A stretch of DNA of 64,000 bases from Pseudomonas kermanshahensis. Lineage in GTDB: Bacteria; Pseudomonadota; Gammaproteobacteria; Pseudomonadales; Pseudomonadaceae. The DNA is taken from positions 620,001-684,000 of the forward strand of contig NZ_JABWRY020000001.1 of assembly GCF_014269205.2 (NCBI RefSeq). The letters run 5' to 3'. A model generated the notes under the pieces. The model did no database searches, was not told where the DNA came from, and worked only from the letters and a program-made list of their open reading frames with translations. The position numbers and the translations under genes were made by a program. This document shows, in pieces, positions 34,129-42,086 of this stretch; positions within the stretch are counted from its first letter, which is position 1; each line of letters begins with the position of its first letter.

Positions 34129-35322
34129 TCAGGCTGGCGACGCTTGGCGCTGTTGCAGGCGCACCGTCAGCATCCCCGACAGCGAGATCAGCCAGAGCAC
34201 CAGGAACACGCCCGCGATCGCCAGGTTGGACGCCAACGGCAGCGCACTGACGATGCCCGACGCCAGCGACCCGAACACCAGCATCAGGCAGCCTTGCAGG
34301 CTTGCCGCTACGCCTGCGCGGTCGGGGAACAGGGACATGGAGCGGGCCATGGCGTTGGAAAAGATAAAGCCCTGGCCGAACGCGACAAGCATGATGCCAC
34401 CCAGGATGCTGACCAGGTTCAACCCGGCGGGCATGGCGGCGATGCTCAACACACCGAGCAGGAACAACAGCATGCCCGTCCACATCAATGTGGCCGCCTG
34501 GACCCTGCGGATCAACGCGCGATTGACCAGCGTCCCGACCAGATAGCAACTGCCCACCGCCAGTGCCGTGGTGCCGAAGTATTGTGCGTCATGGCCCAGC
34601 CGCTCCTGGACGATATGCGGGCCAATCACGTTCCACAGCAGAAACGCCGAGAAACTTGCCCCCAGTACGATGACCGAAGAGCGGAAGCGCCCGTCAGCCA
34701 GGATGCACCGGTAGCCCACCAACGTTTGCATGGCACTGCGGCGGGCAGTGGCGGGCAGCGATTCCTTGAGCCCAGCCAGGACGAACGCCATCACGATCAC
34801 GGCGTAGACCGCATACAGGACGAAATTGTAGCGCCACCCCAGGTAGACCTCGATCATGCCGCCCACATAGGGTGCGATGACGGGCCCGAGGCCGAACGCC
34901 AGGCTCAGGTAGATGATCGCCACATAGAAGCGCGGGCCCTTGACGATATCGACCAACAAGGCACGGGCAACCACTTGGCAGGCACCGATTGCAAAACCTT
35001 GCAGTGCGCGGGCCACCAACAGCATTTCGATGGAGGTCGAGAAGGTGGCCAGCAGGCTACCGCTGAGGAACAGCGCCAGGCCCAGGATTACTGCCGGCCT
35101 GCGCCCGCGCGCATCGGTCATGATGCCGAAAAATAGCTGGCCGATGGCATAGAACAGCAAGGTGATGGTGATGGTGTTTTGCATGAGCGACGGGCTGGCG
35201 CCCAGCTCATGCCCGATTGACGGCATGCTCGGCGCATACAGGTCGATGGCGATCCCCCCGACGCTGTTGATCAGGGGCGCAAGGAACACGATGAAATTCT
35301 CGTAACGCTTGTTTGCGTTCAT
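34129..35322 (-). CDS. MFS efflux transporter (Bcr/CflA-like)
   Basis: 397 residues with about twelve hydrophobic segments. The N-terminal signature APSMPSIGHELGASPSLMQN and motif A-like FGIMTDARGRRPAVILGLAL are those of drug:H+ antiporters of the Bcr/CflA type. The ATG at 35322 follows a strong GGAGGTAACC ribosome site. Last gene of the leftward dioxygenase-ligase-hemolysin-family operon, 48 bases after the preceding stop, so it may export the product. Substrate unknown. Confidence 0.85.
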   Translation of the reverse strand: MNANKRYENFIVFLAPLINSVGGIAIDLYAPSMPSIGHELGASPSLMQNTITITLLFYAIGQLFFGIMTDARGRRPAVILGLALFLSGSLLATFSTSIEMLLVARALQGFAIGACQVVARALLVDIVKGPRFYVAIIYLSLAFGLGPVIAPYVGGMIEVYLGWRYNFVLYAVYAVIVMAFVLAGLKESLPATARRSAMQTLVGYRCILADGRFRSSVIVLGASFSAFLLWNVIGPHIVQERLGHDAQYFGTTALAVGSCYLVGTLVNRALIRRVQAATLMWTGMLLFLLGVLSIAAMPAGLNLVSILGGIMLVAFGQGFIFSNAMARSMSLFPDRAGVAASLQGCLMLVFGSLASGIVSALPLASNLAIAGVFLVLWLISLSGMLTVRLQQRQASPA

Positions 35323-35370
35323 GGTTACCTCCAGTGCTCCGGGCACGGCCATGCCCGGAGCCAGATGTGG

Positions 35371-35970
35371 TCAGGCGGATGCCTGGCAGGTGAAATGCGG
35401 CTGGCTCAGCGCCAGGGCGGGGGCATTGCCCCAGGTACTCGGTGCAGACAGGCGCGAAGCCACCACCCGCGGTCCGTGTTCGTAGTAGTTGCCCCAGTTG
35501 ACGCCAGGGTCCTTGAGCCTGCTGCGGTCGGCACCGCCCAGGTCCTCAAGGGTGTCTACCAGGGGGATCAGCAGCTGCCGCACCTGCTCGGTCGCGGTCA
35601 GCACCACCAAGCCGAAATTTCGCAGGGCCAGTGTCTTGATCACGTTGTTGAGCAAGTACTTCCCGGCCCCACTGCCGCTATGGAACGAGGCGAATGCGCC
35701 CACTTCGGCAATGCGTGCCCGATCGATGTGGTAGCGCTCATCCAGGCTTTGATCCAGGTAGTACTCGCTGAACAGCTTGCCGGAATCGCCGTAGCTGATC
35801 CCCGCACAGGCGTAACCTGGAGCCCCACCGTTGGCGCCGGTCAGGCAGACGAACAGATCAGGCTGTGGCTCTGGCGTCGCGCCATAGTGCTTGAGGTAGT
35901 GGGCACGTACCGCTTCCTGCAGGCATCGGTAGCCAGGTCGGCCTTTGTAGAAATTACGCACGATGTACAT
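35371..35970 (-). CDS. Thermostable-hemolysin family protein (GNAT-like fold suspected)
   Basis: 199 residues, matching the family named for Vibrio delta-VPH. Recognisable blocks: LFSEYYLDQSLDERYH (66-81), RIAEVGAFASFHSGSGAGKY (86-105), LVVLTATEQVRQLL (121-134) and VNWGNYYEHGPRVVA (157-171). There is no signal peptide and no membrane segment, so a secreted pore-former is unlikely. The pattern EVG...SGxGxxL resembles acetyltransferase or autoinducer-synthase folds; this is my inference. It lies 10 bases after the ligase gene with its own GAGGAAG site, so the two are probably translated together. Confidence 0.82.
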   Translation of the reverse strand: MYIVRNFYKGRPGYRCLQEAVRAHYLKHYGATPEPQPDLFVCLTGANGGAPGYACAGISYGDSGKLFSEYYLDQSLDERYHIDRARIAEVGAFASFHSGSGAGKYLLNNVIKTLALRNFGLVVLTATEQVRQLLIPLVDTLEDLGGADRSRLKDPGVNWGNYYEHGPRVVASRLSAPSTWGNAPALALSQPHFTCQASA

Positions 35971-35980
35971 GGTGGCTTCC

Positions 35981-37462
35981 TCAGGCGTACATCTGGTCGA
36001 TGAACCGCGCTTCGATCTCGGCCCTGCGTGGCCGCCCCGTGACGGTGTAGAACTGATCACGGAAGGTGGCGATGTCAGCGATGACGCGAATCTGCCTGAC
36101 CCTGGCAAAGTCGGCGAGCCGGTGCTCCAGGCGCGCCATTTCCTGGCGGACCGAGTCAGCGCAGGCGCTGCTCAAGACGATGGCGCAAGGCTCGTCCTTG
36201 CCTTCGCCCATGACGATCATGTCGTCTACCAGGGCGCTCTCTTTGTAGACGTTCTCGACCCATTCAGGCGAAATGTTGCGTGCGGTAGACAGGATGATCA
36301 CGTGCTTCTTGCGGCCGGTGATGTACAGATAACCGTCGCGAAATTCGGCGATATCGCCGGTATGCAGATACCCGTCGGACAGGTCGCAGGCAGTATCGTC
36401 GGCGTTGTAGTAACCGGCGCAGAGGGTCGGCGTGCGGACCAGCAATTCACCGTCGACCAGCTTGGGTTCGATGCCATCGAGCAGTGTGCCTGCCGAGCCG
36501 ATACGCCGTTGCGCCGGTGAGTTGAGCGAAATGATCGAAGAGTTCTCGCTCAGGCCATAGGCTTCGAACACCTGCACGCCGTGCGCTTCCAAGGCTTGCA
36601 AAACCGTTACCGGAATCTTCGCGCCGCCGGTGATGATGTGCGGGCGTTGTGGCCCGAACAGTTCCTCGACCGAGCAGTGCTCGAGCAGCAGGTTGGCCTC
36701 TTCCAGCAGCTTGGGCGGCAGGTACAGGAAGTTCGGCTGGTTGGGGGCTATCAACTGCAGGTACTGCCGTGCGTTGCCGCTGGCTGCGCCGTATTCGGTC
36801 ATGCCTTCGGGCATGAGGGTCAAGGTGCCGCCGGACAGAATCGGGATGAACACCCCCAGCACCTGCTCGATCAGCAAACTCATGGGGACGATCGAGAAGT
36901 AGTGCAGCGGCTGTTGTGGCAGGCGCTTCATCACGTTATCGACCAGCAACCCGACGGCCTCGTCGCGGATCATCACCCCTTTGGGTTTGGAGGTGGTGCC
37001 GGACGTGTGGATGATCGAAACAATGCCGTCCGGGATGAGCTCGTCCTCCTGGCGCCATTCATCACCAATGGTCTCGTGCATGAGTTGCGCGGGGATGAAG
37101 CACGCCTTGTCCGGCAAAATAGCGTGCAGGCGACCGGCGGTTTGCTCATCGCTGACGAACACTGCCGCTGCCTTGCCGAGCAGGCTGCCGATCTGGTCGT
37201 CGGAAAACTCGATGGGCACCGGTAGCAACACACCGCCCACTTTCTGGATCGCCAACAAGGTGTACACCCACTCGTAGCAAGAGCGCATGGCGATGCCAAA
37301 CACTTTGCGTTCGCAGCGGCCAACCCGCCCCTCGAGGGCACTGGCCAGTCGCATCACGTCACGGCGCAATTCGTGCAAGGTGTAGGCGCGACCGTTCATT
37401 TCCTTGATCACTACGCGGTCGGGGGTGGCGGCCAGGTAGTTCTGCATTTTTTGGCTGATCAT
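35981..37462 (-). CDS. AMP-forming acyl/aryl acid ligase
   Basis: 493 residues, ANL superfamily (acyl-CoA synthetase/adenylation domain). The P-loop A3 motif is IHTSGTTSKPKGVM (about 151-164), A5 is EAYGLSENS, A7 is YLHTGDIAEF and A8 is LYITGRKKHVI. The C-terminal A10 motif, normally GK with a catalytic lysine, reads TVTGRPRRAEIE (Arg477 at the lysine position). There is no fused carrier protein or condensation domain. The ATG overlaps the stop of the dioxygenase gene (ATGA). The acid substrate is unknown. Confidence 0.85.
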   Translation of the reverse strand: MISQKMQNYLAATPDRVVIKEMNGRAYTLHELRRDVMRLASALEGRVGRCERKVFGIAMRSCYEWVYTLLAIQKVGGVLLPVPIEFSDDQIGSLLGKAAAVFVSDEQTAGRLHAILPDKACFIPAQLMHETIGDEWRQEDELIPDGIVSIIHTSGTTSKPKGVMIRDEAVGLLVDNVMKRLPQQPLHYFSIVPMSLLIEQVLGVFIPILSGGTLTLMPEGMTEYGAASGNARQYLQLIAPNQPNFLYLPPKLLEEANLLLEHCSVEELFGPQRPHIITGGAKIPVTVLQALEAHGVQVFEAYGLSENSSIISLNSPAQRRIGSAGTLLDGIEPKLVDGELLVRTPTLCAGYYNADDTACDLSDGYLHTGDIAEFRDGYLYITGRKKHVIILSTARNISPEWVENVYKESALVDDMIVMGEGKDEPCAIVLSSACADSVRQEMARLEHRLADFARVRQIRVIADIATFRDQFYTVTGRPRRAEIEARFIDQMYA

Positions 37463-38391
37463 TGGCCGATACCTCCAAGGCGGTAGCTTTGCGCGCCGAA
37501 TATGCGCCGTGAGGGGTCATCCAGGCGTCGGCGACCGTGCATCACCCGGGTGTTGTCGATCACCACCAGGTCGCCCTTCTGCCAGAAGTGGCTATAGGTA
37601 TTGCGGGCGGTGACTTCTTTGATTTCGTCCCAGATATCCAGGGCGATATCTTCACCATCGGCCCACGTGATAAGCGGCGGTTCATAATTGACGCTGGGGC
37701 CGAGCATTGAATTGCAAAACGCTTTCTTGCCGCTGAAGCAACTGGTTTCAACCGCGGAGATAACCAGTTCGGACGCAATCAGGTTCTGATCGATGCGACG
37801 GTAAGTTTGGCCACTGACAAGTTGATTGACGTGGTGCAAATGCTCGTCGGTAATGTCATCGATGGGCAGTTGCAGTTCAATGCTCAGAAAACGTTTTACA
37901 TTGTTCCAAGGGATGCGCCGGCTGTAACGAATCTCACGGTTCTCAAAACACTTTCGGGTTTTCGAAGACAAGTCGAACAGTACGCGTTGGCCATCGCACA
38001 AGGTCGTCTCAGAGCCCACGGCTGCTGGCTCCAGGCAGTAGAACCACTGCAGGTCGGGGTTGAATGGCAAGTTACCGTTCTCACGGTGCAGCCCCATTTC
38101 ATTCACCCCGGCCTCGATTTCTGCCGTGTTGGACGTGGCGGCTTTGCGGGCCGGGTCGAATGTCACGCGGGCGGAATGCGCACTGACGAAGTCGTTGAAG
38201 TCCGGCAGCGTATCGGCAAAGTCGCGGTAGATAATTGCGCCACTGTGGGCGAGGTCTTCATACAGTGTTGCACTGTTGATTGAATCGCCTACCCGCAGGT
38301 CGCGGTCGACGGCATAGATACATTCAAAACCGTAGCACGGCGTCGGTTGTCGATAGAACGGAAACACCGTGGGTTGTACGTGCGCCAGCAT
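37459..38391 (-). CDS. TauD/clavaminate-synthase-like Fe(II)/2-oxoglutarate dioxygenase
   Basis: 310 residues. The facial triad is visible: HxE at His102/Glu104 (GLHRENGNLPF) and the distal His285 (DNTRVMHGRRRL), with an Arg near 296 (RRIFGAQSYR) for 2-oxoglutarate. Members hydroxylate, desaturate or epoxidise small molecules. A GGAGGAATAAGTC leader gives a strong start. Codon use is visibly more AT-rich than in the neighbouring core genes, suggesting transfer. First structural gene of the operon, 127 bases after the LysR gene. Confidence 0.85.
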   Translation of the reverse strand: MLAHVQPTVFPFYRQPTPCYGFECIYAVDRDLRVGDSINSATLYEDLAHSGAIIYRDFADTLPDFNDFVSAHSARVTFDPARKAATSNTAEIEAGVNEMGLHRENGNLPFNPDLQWFYCLEPAAVGSETTLCDGQRVLFDLSSKTRKCFENREIRYSRRIPWNNVKRFLSIELQLPIDDITDEHLHHVNQLVSGQTYRRIDQNLIASELVISAVETSCFSGKKAFCNSMLGPSVNYEPPLITWADGEDIALDIWDEIKEVTARNTYSHFWQKGDLVVIDNTRVMHGRRRLDDPSRRIFGAQSYRLGGIGQ

Positions 38392-38518
38392 GACTTATTC
38401 CTCCGTGAACTGTGGGTCAGGTAGAACACCGCTACCCGATGACCTCACAGTAAGTGAAAAGAACAAGCTGCTGGTTTTAAGAAATTTAAACGCGATGGGA
38501 AAATTTAATAAAGCCGGG

Positions 38519-39457
38519 TCATCGTTCCGTCAACAGCGTTTGCGCCACCGCTTCGACCAGTGCGCGCAGGCTGGAAATATCCTTGCTGTCGCTGCGGTCG
38601 CGCGACCAGATCATGTCGAGGGTGAAACTGGGGAACCCCAGTGGCGGTTTGCACACCTTAAGCCCAGGCGCGATGCGCAGGTGCGGCAACAGGCGTGCGG
38701 GCAGTGCCACCGTGGCGGGCACGGCGGCCACGATATTCACGCAGGCCTGATAGCCGTTGGCGCGCACCAGCACGTTGCGTGATCGGCCAACCTTGTCCAG
38801 CCAGCTGTCGACCATGTTCTTTTCCGATATCCACGGTGTGGGGAACACATGGGGCGACGCACAGAACTCGTCCAGGCTCATGGCCTCTTCACTGGCGAGC
38901 ATGCCTTGGCTGGTTACGCACACGAAATCATCGCTGAGCACGGGTTGCCACTGCAGCTCGGGGTGCATCTGGTGGTAGCCCGGGCCAAAGCCGATGGCAA
39001 TGTCGATGTCGCCTGAAATCAGCCGGTCCACCGGCAGGTCACGGCTCAAGCGTTCGAGGTGCAGCGAGGTATTGCCGTGGGTACGTGACAGTACCGCCAG
39101 CGCCTGCGGCAAGAAGGACAGTTCGAAATACTCGGGCGCGCAGATGCGCCAGATCTTGCGCTGTGCTTGTGGCGAGGCGCTGCTGTCGTCCTCGGCACAG
39201 CGGTTGACGGACTCGACCACCACGCGCAGGTACGGGGCAATCTTTTCCGCTTTGGTGGTGGGTTTCAGCACCCCTTGCGACGACGAGAACAAGGTGTCGT
39301 CGAAGCACCCGCGCAGGCGCTTCAGGCAATAACTGACGGTGGGCTGGCTGACATTCATCAATTCGGCAGTCCGCTTGGCGCTGCGCAGTTCGAGCAGGTT
39401 GATGAACACCACGATGTCCTGCAGATCCAATTGCTTCAGGTAATTGCTGTGAAGCAT
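38519..39457 (-). CDS. LysR-family transcriptional regulator
   Basis: 312 residues. The N-terminal winged helix (LQDIVVFINLLELRSAKRTA, then ELMNVSQPTVSYCLKRLRGC, about residues 10-65) is followed by a LysR substrate-binding domain (IWRICAPEYFELSFLPQALA and IDIAIGFGPG). The ATG at 39457 has an AGGAGGAATTTTC leader. It is codirectional with, and directly upstream of, the dioxygenase-ligase-hemolysin-MFS operon and is its likely activator; inducer unknown. Confidence 0.9.
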   Translation of the reverse strand: MLHSNYLKQLDLQDIVVFINLLELRSAKRTAELMNVSQPTVSYCLKRLRGCFDDTLFSSSQGVLKPTTKAEKIAPYLRVVVESVNRCAEDDSSASPQAQRKIWRICAPEYFELSFLPQALAVLSRTHGNTSLHLERLSRDLPVDRLISGDIDIAIGFGPGYHQMHPELQWQPVLSDDFVCVTSQGMLASEEAMSLDEFCASPHVFPTPWISEKNMVDSWLDKVGRSRNVLVRANGYQACVNIVAAVPATVALPARLLPHLRIAPGLKVCKPPLGFPSFTLDMIWSRDRSDSKDISSLRALVEAVAQTLLTER

Positions 39458-39482
39458 GAAAATTCCTCCTGAATTTTCCAGT

Positions 39483-40001
39483 TCATTGCCTGGGCGCACC
39501 CTCACCTGGCAGATGAGCGAGCATTTGCTTCAACAGCTGAGCGAAGTGTGCTCGCTGCTCGGCGCTCAGGGGGGCCAGTACCAGCTCTTGGATCTCAGTA
39601 TGGGTAAGGACGGCCTTATCAATCAATGCCTTGCCCTGTGCTGTGAGGGCCACCTGGGAGCTGCGCTTGTCATGATTGTCGGCAATGCGCTCGACCATGC
39701 CGGCGCTTTCCAGTCTCGCCAAGCGGTTGGTCATCGCGCCGGACGTTATCAGCAACGAGCGATACAGCTCGGTGGGCGTCAGGCGGTAGGGCGCCCCCGC
39801 ACGGCGCAAGGTTGCCAGGACGTCGAATTCGCCCTCCTTGAAACCATACTGCGCCAGGGCTTCTGCACGCATGCGCTCCAGGTGCTTGCTGATACGCGCC
39901 ATTCGGCCAAAGATTTCCATGGAGGAAACATCCACGGAAGGCATCGCCTGCGCCCACTGCGCGACGACGAAATCGACATGATCGTTCATTGCTGCACTCA
40001 T
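39483..40001 (-). CDS. MarR-family transcriptional regulator
   Basis: 172 residues. MarR winged helix-turn-helix: FKEGEFDVLATLRRAGAPYR, LTPTELYRSLLITSGAMTNR and the wing RLARLESAGMVERIADNHDK with RSSQVALTAQGKAL. It is divergent from the hydrolase-transporter pair across a 110-base gap that holds a perfect 12-base palindrome, so it probably represses that pair and itself. LysR follows 25 bases later, so the regulators could be co-transcribed. Met5 is an alternative start. Confidence 0.9.
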   Translation of the reverse strand: MSAAMNDHVDFVVAQWAQAMPSVDVSSMEIFGRMARISKHLERMRAEALAQYGFKEGEFDVLATLRRAGAPYRLTPTELYRSLLITSGAMTNRLARLESAGMVERIADNHDKRSSQVALTAQGKALIDKAVLTHTEIQELVLAPLSAEQRAHFAQLLKQMLAHLPGEGAPRQ

Positions 40002-40060
40002 CGTTCAACCTGGAAATGTGTAACCAGCGCACCTTCTGAACCCCCGCACCTTTTAACAAT

Positions 40061-40072
40061 CTTAACGTTAAG
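40061..40072. promoter_or_regulatory. Candidate MarR operator
   Basis: Perfect palindrome CTTAACGTTAAG in the divergent gap between the MarR gene and the hydrolase gene, just before a possible -10 (TATCTT, 40074-40079). Size and position fit a MarR-type operator. Confidence 0.55.
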
Positions 40073-40111
40073 CTATCTTGGCGCGGTGAAGCTCAAGGAT
40101 CAGGAGGCAGC

Positions 40112-40924
40112 ATGGCTTTTTTCATACATGGACAGCATCGTCACTATTATCATGACACCGGCTCCGGTAGCCCTGTACTCCTGCTGCATGGGTTGGGCAA
40201 CAGCGGCAGAGCGTGGATGCCGCAGCTCAGCGCGCTGCTTGGCCTCGGGCACCGTGTCATCGTACCCGACCTGCTAGGGCACGGTGCATCCAGTGATGCA
40301 CCCGAAGGCATCACCGCCCATGCCCAAGCCTTGGAGATGCTGGCGCTGCTGGACCACCTCGGGCTCGACAGCATCCAGCTGATCGGCTTGTCCCTGGGGG
40401 GCATGGTGGCCCTTGAGATGGCCTGCCATGCACCGCACGCCGTAGAGAAACTGATCGTTGCCGGCACCTTCGCCAGCATGAGCACGGCGCATCGCCGAGG
40501 GCTGCTCAGCGAGTGGGCGGCCGCCTTGGACAAGCAGGATGGTTGCCTCAAACGCTTCAAATCGAGCTGGCCTGCATTGGTGGGTGCGGACTTCGCCGCC
40601 TCGCCCGATGGTCAGCGGCTTTACCAGGCGTGGCACGCCCAGGCCGCGCAGCTGCGGGCGCACAACCAGGTCCGCTGGTGCGAGGGCATGAAGCAGTACG
40701 ACCTGACTGGCGATTTGCAACGCATTCAGGCTGCCACACTGGTGCTTGCCGCAGAATTTGACCCGATCAGCCCCAGCGCCGAGGCCGAAACCATCTGCAG
40801 CAACATCGGTCACGCTCGCCTGGCCACCCTCGCTGGCGAGGGGCACGTATTCAACGTACCGCTGGCACAGGCATTCAACCAGGTAACCGGTGCGTTTCTG
40901 CAGGAGCCCCTCCATCATGTCTGA
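40112..40924 (+). CDS. Alpha/beta hydrolase
   Basis: 270 residues. The oxyanion-side HG motif is LLLHGLGNSGRAW (24-36), then VPDLLGHGASSD, the nucleophile elbow GLSLGG with Ser94, and the C-terminal catalytic His in GEGHVFNVP. The acid is probably in AEFDPISPSAEAE. No signal peptide. It resembles esterase/enol-lactone hydrolase relatives, but the substrate cannot be told. The stop overlaps the start of the next gene, so hydrolase and transporter form an operon divergent from MarR. Confidence 0.88.
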   Translation: MAFFIHGQHRHYYHDTGSGSPVLLLHGLGNSGRAWMPQLSALLGLGHRVIVPDLLGHGASSDAPEGITAHAQALEMLALLDHLGLDSIQLIGLSLGGMVALEMACHAPHAVEKLIVAGTFASMSTAHRRGLLSEWAAALDKQDGCLKRFKSSWPALVGADFAASPDGQRLYQAWHAQAAQLRAHNQVRWCEGMKQYDLTGDLQRIQAATLVLAAEFDPISPSAEAETICSNIGHARLATLAGEGHVFNVPLAQAFNQVTGAFLQEPLHHV

Positions 40925-42086
40925 TACCCCCAACAAAGCCTGTGTCGGGTTGCTGGCGATACTGATCGGCTTGAACCTGCGCCCGGTCATGGCTGCCATC
41001 GGCCCGTTGCTGCAATTGCTGCAGCACGACCTGGGGCTGAGCAATACCCAAGCCGGCCTGCTGACAACCTTGCCGGTGATGATGATGGGCGTGTTCGCGT
41101 TGTCCGGCCCCTGGCTGCTGCGTCTGGTCGGCGAGACCACGGGCGTGGCGACAGGCATCGTGCTGATTGCGCTGAGCTGCGCTGCACGCGCCTACGTCAG
41201 CACTGCCGAAGCGCTCATCGCCACGGCGGCACTGGGCGGTATCGGCATTGCGATCATTCAGGCGCTGATGCCAGCGTTCCTCAAAGGCAGCCATCCGCAA
41301 AGTGCCGGCATGCTGATGGGGTTGTTCACCACCGGCATCATGGCGGGCGCCGCGTTGGCCGCCGCCACGGCAGCACCCGGCGCGAGCCTGTTCGGCTGGC
41401 AACTGTCGTTGGGCTACGCTGCCGTCCCGGCATTGGTCGCCCTGATCGTCTGGCTGTTGCTAGCGCGTGGTACGCCTGGCGGACAGGTGGCGGCCACATT
41501 GCCCTACCGCAGCGCGCGGGCCTGGCTGCTGTTGCTGTTCTTCGGCATTGGCACTGGTGCCTACACCTTGGTGCTGGCCTGGTTGCCGCCGTTCTACATC
41601 GAGTTGGGGTGGACAGCGGCCCAGGCGGGTTACCTGCTGGGGGCACTGACCGTCACCGAAGTGCTCGCCGGGTTGCTCGTGTCATCCTTGATCCAGCGCT
41701 TTCCTGACCGCAGGCACCCCTTGGTGTTGGTCATTTTGTTGTTGATAGCAGGGTTGGCGTGCCTGATGGTCGCGCCGGTAGCGTTGGCGGCCGTGGCGAC
41801 GGTATGCCTGGGCCTGGGCATTGGGGCGCTTTTCCCTCTCTCGTTGATCGTTGCCATGGACCACGCGGATTCACCGTCCAAGGCCGGCGCGCTGTTGGCG
41901 TTCGTGCAAGGTGGTGGGTACCTGATTGCCGCCAGCATGCCACTGCTCGCCGGTATCGTGCGTGACCAGCTCAGCTCATTGCACTGGGCTTGGGCGGTGA
42001 TGATGATTGGTGCCTTCGTGCTGTTGGGGTTGAGCACCCTGTTGCGTCCGGTCAATAACCTTCGGGCTGTTCAACAGGCCTCATGA
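40917..42086 (+). CDS. MFS transporter, CynX/NimT type
   Basis: 389 residues with about twelve membrane segments. The opening ILIGLNLRPVMAAIGPLLQL and LSNTQAGLLTTLPVMMMGVF is shared with the transporter at 13564-14844, so both belong to the CynX/NimT branch. The ATG at 40917 overlaps the hydrolase stop by 8 bases. Its own 3' end overlaps the converging TyrR-like regulator by 6 bases. Confidence 0.87.
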   Translation: MSDTPNKACVGLLAILIGLNLRPVMAAIGPLLQLLQHDLGLSNTQAGLLTTLPVMMMGVFALSGPWLLRLVGETTGVATGIVLIALSCAARAYVSTAEALIATAALGGIGIAIIQALMPAFLKGSHPQSAGMLMGLFTTGIMAGAALAAATAAPGASLFGWQLSLGYAAVPALVALIVWLLLARGTPGGQVAATLPYRSARAWLLLLFFGIGTGAYTLVLAWLPPFYIELGWTAAQAGYLLGALTVTEVLAGLLVSSLIQRFPDRRHPLVLVILLLIAGLACLMVAPVALAAVATVCLGLGIGALFPLSLIVAMDHADSPSKAGALLAFVQGGGYLIAASMPLLAGIVRDQLSSLHWAWAVMMIGAFVLLGLSTLLRPVNNLRAVQQAS

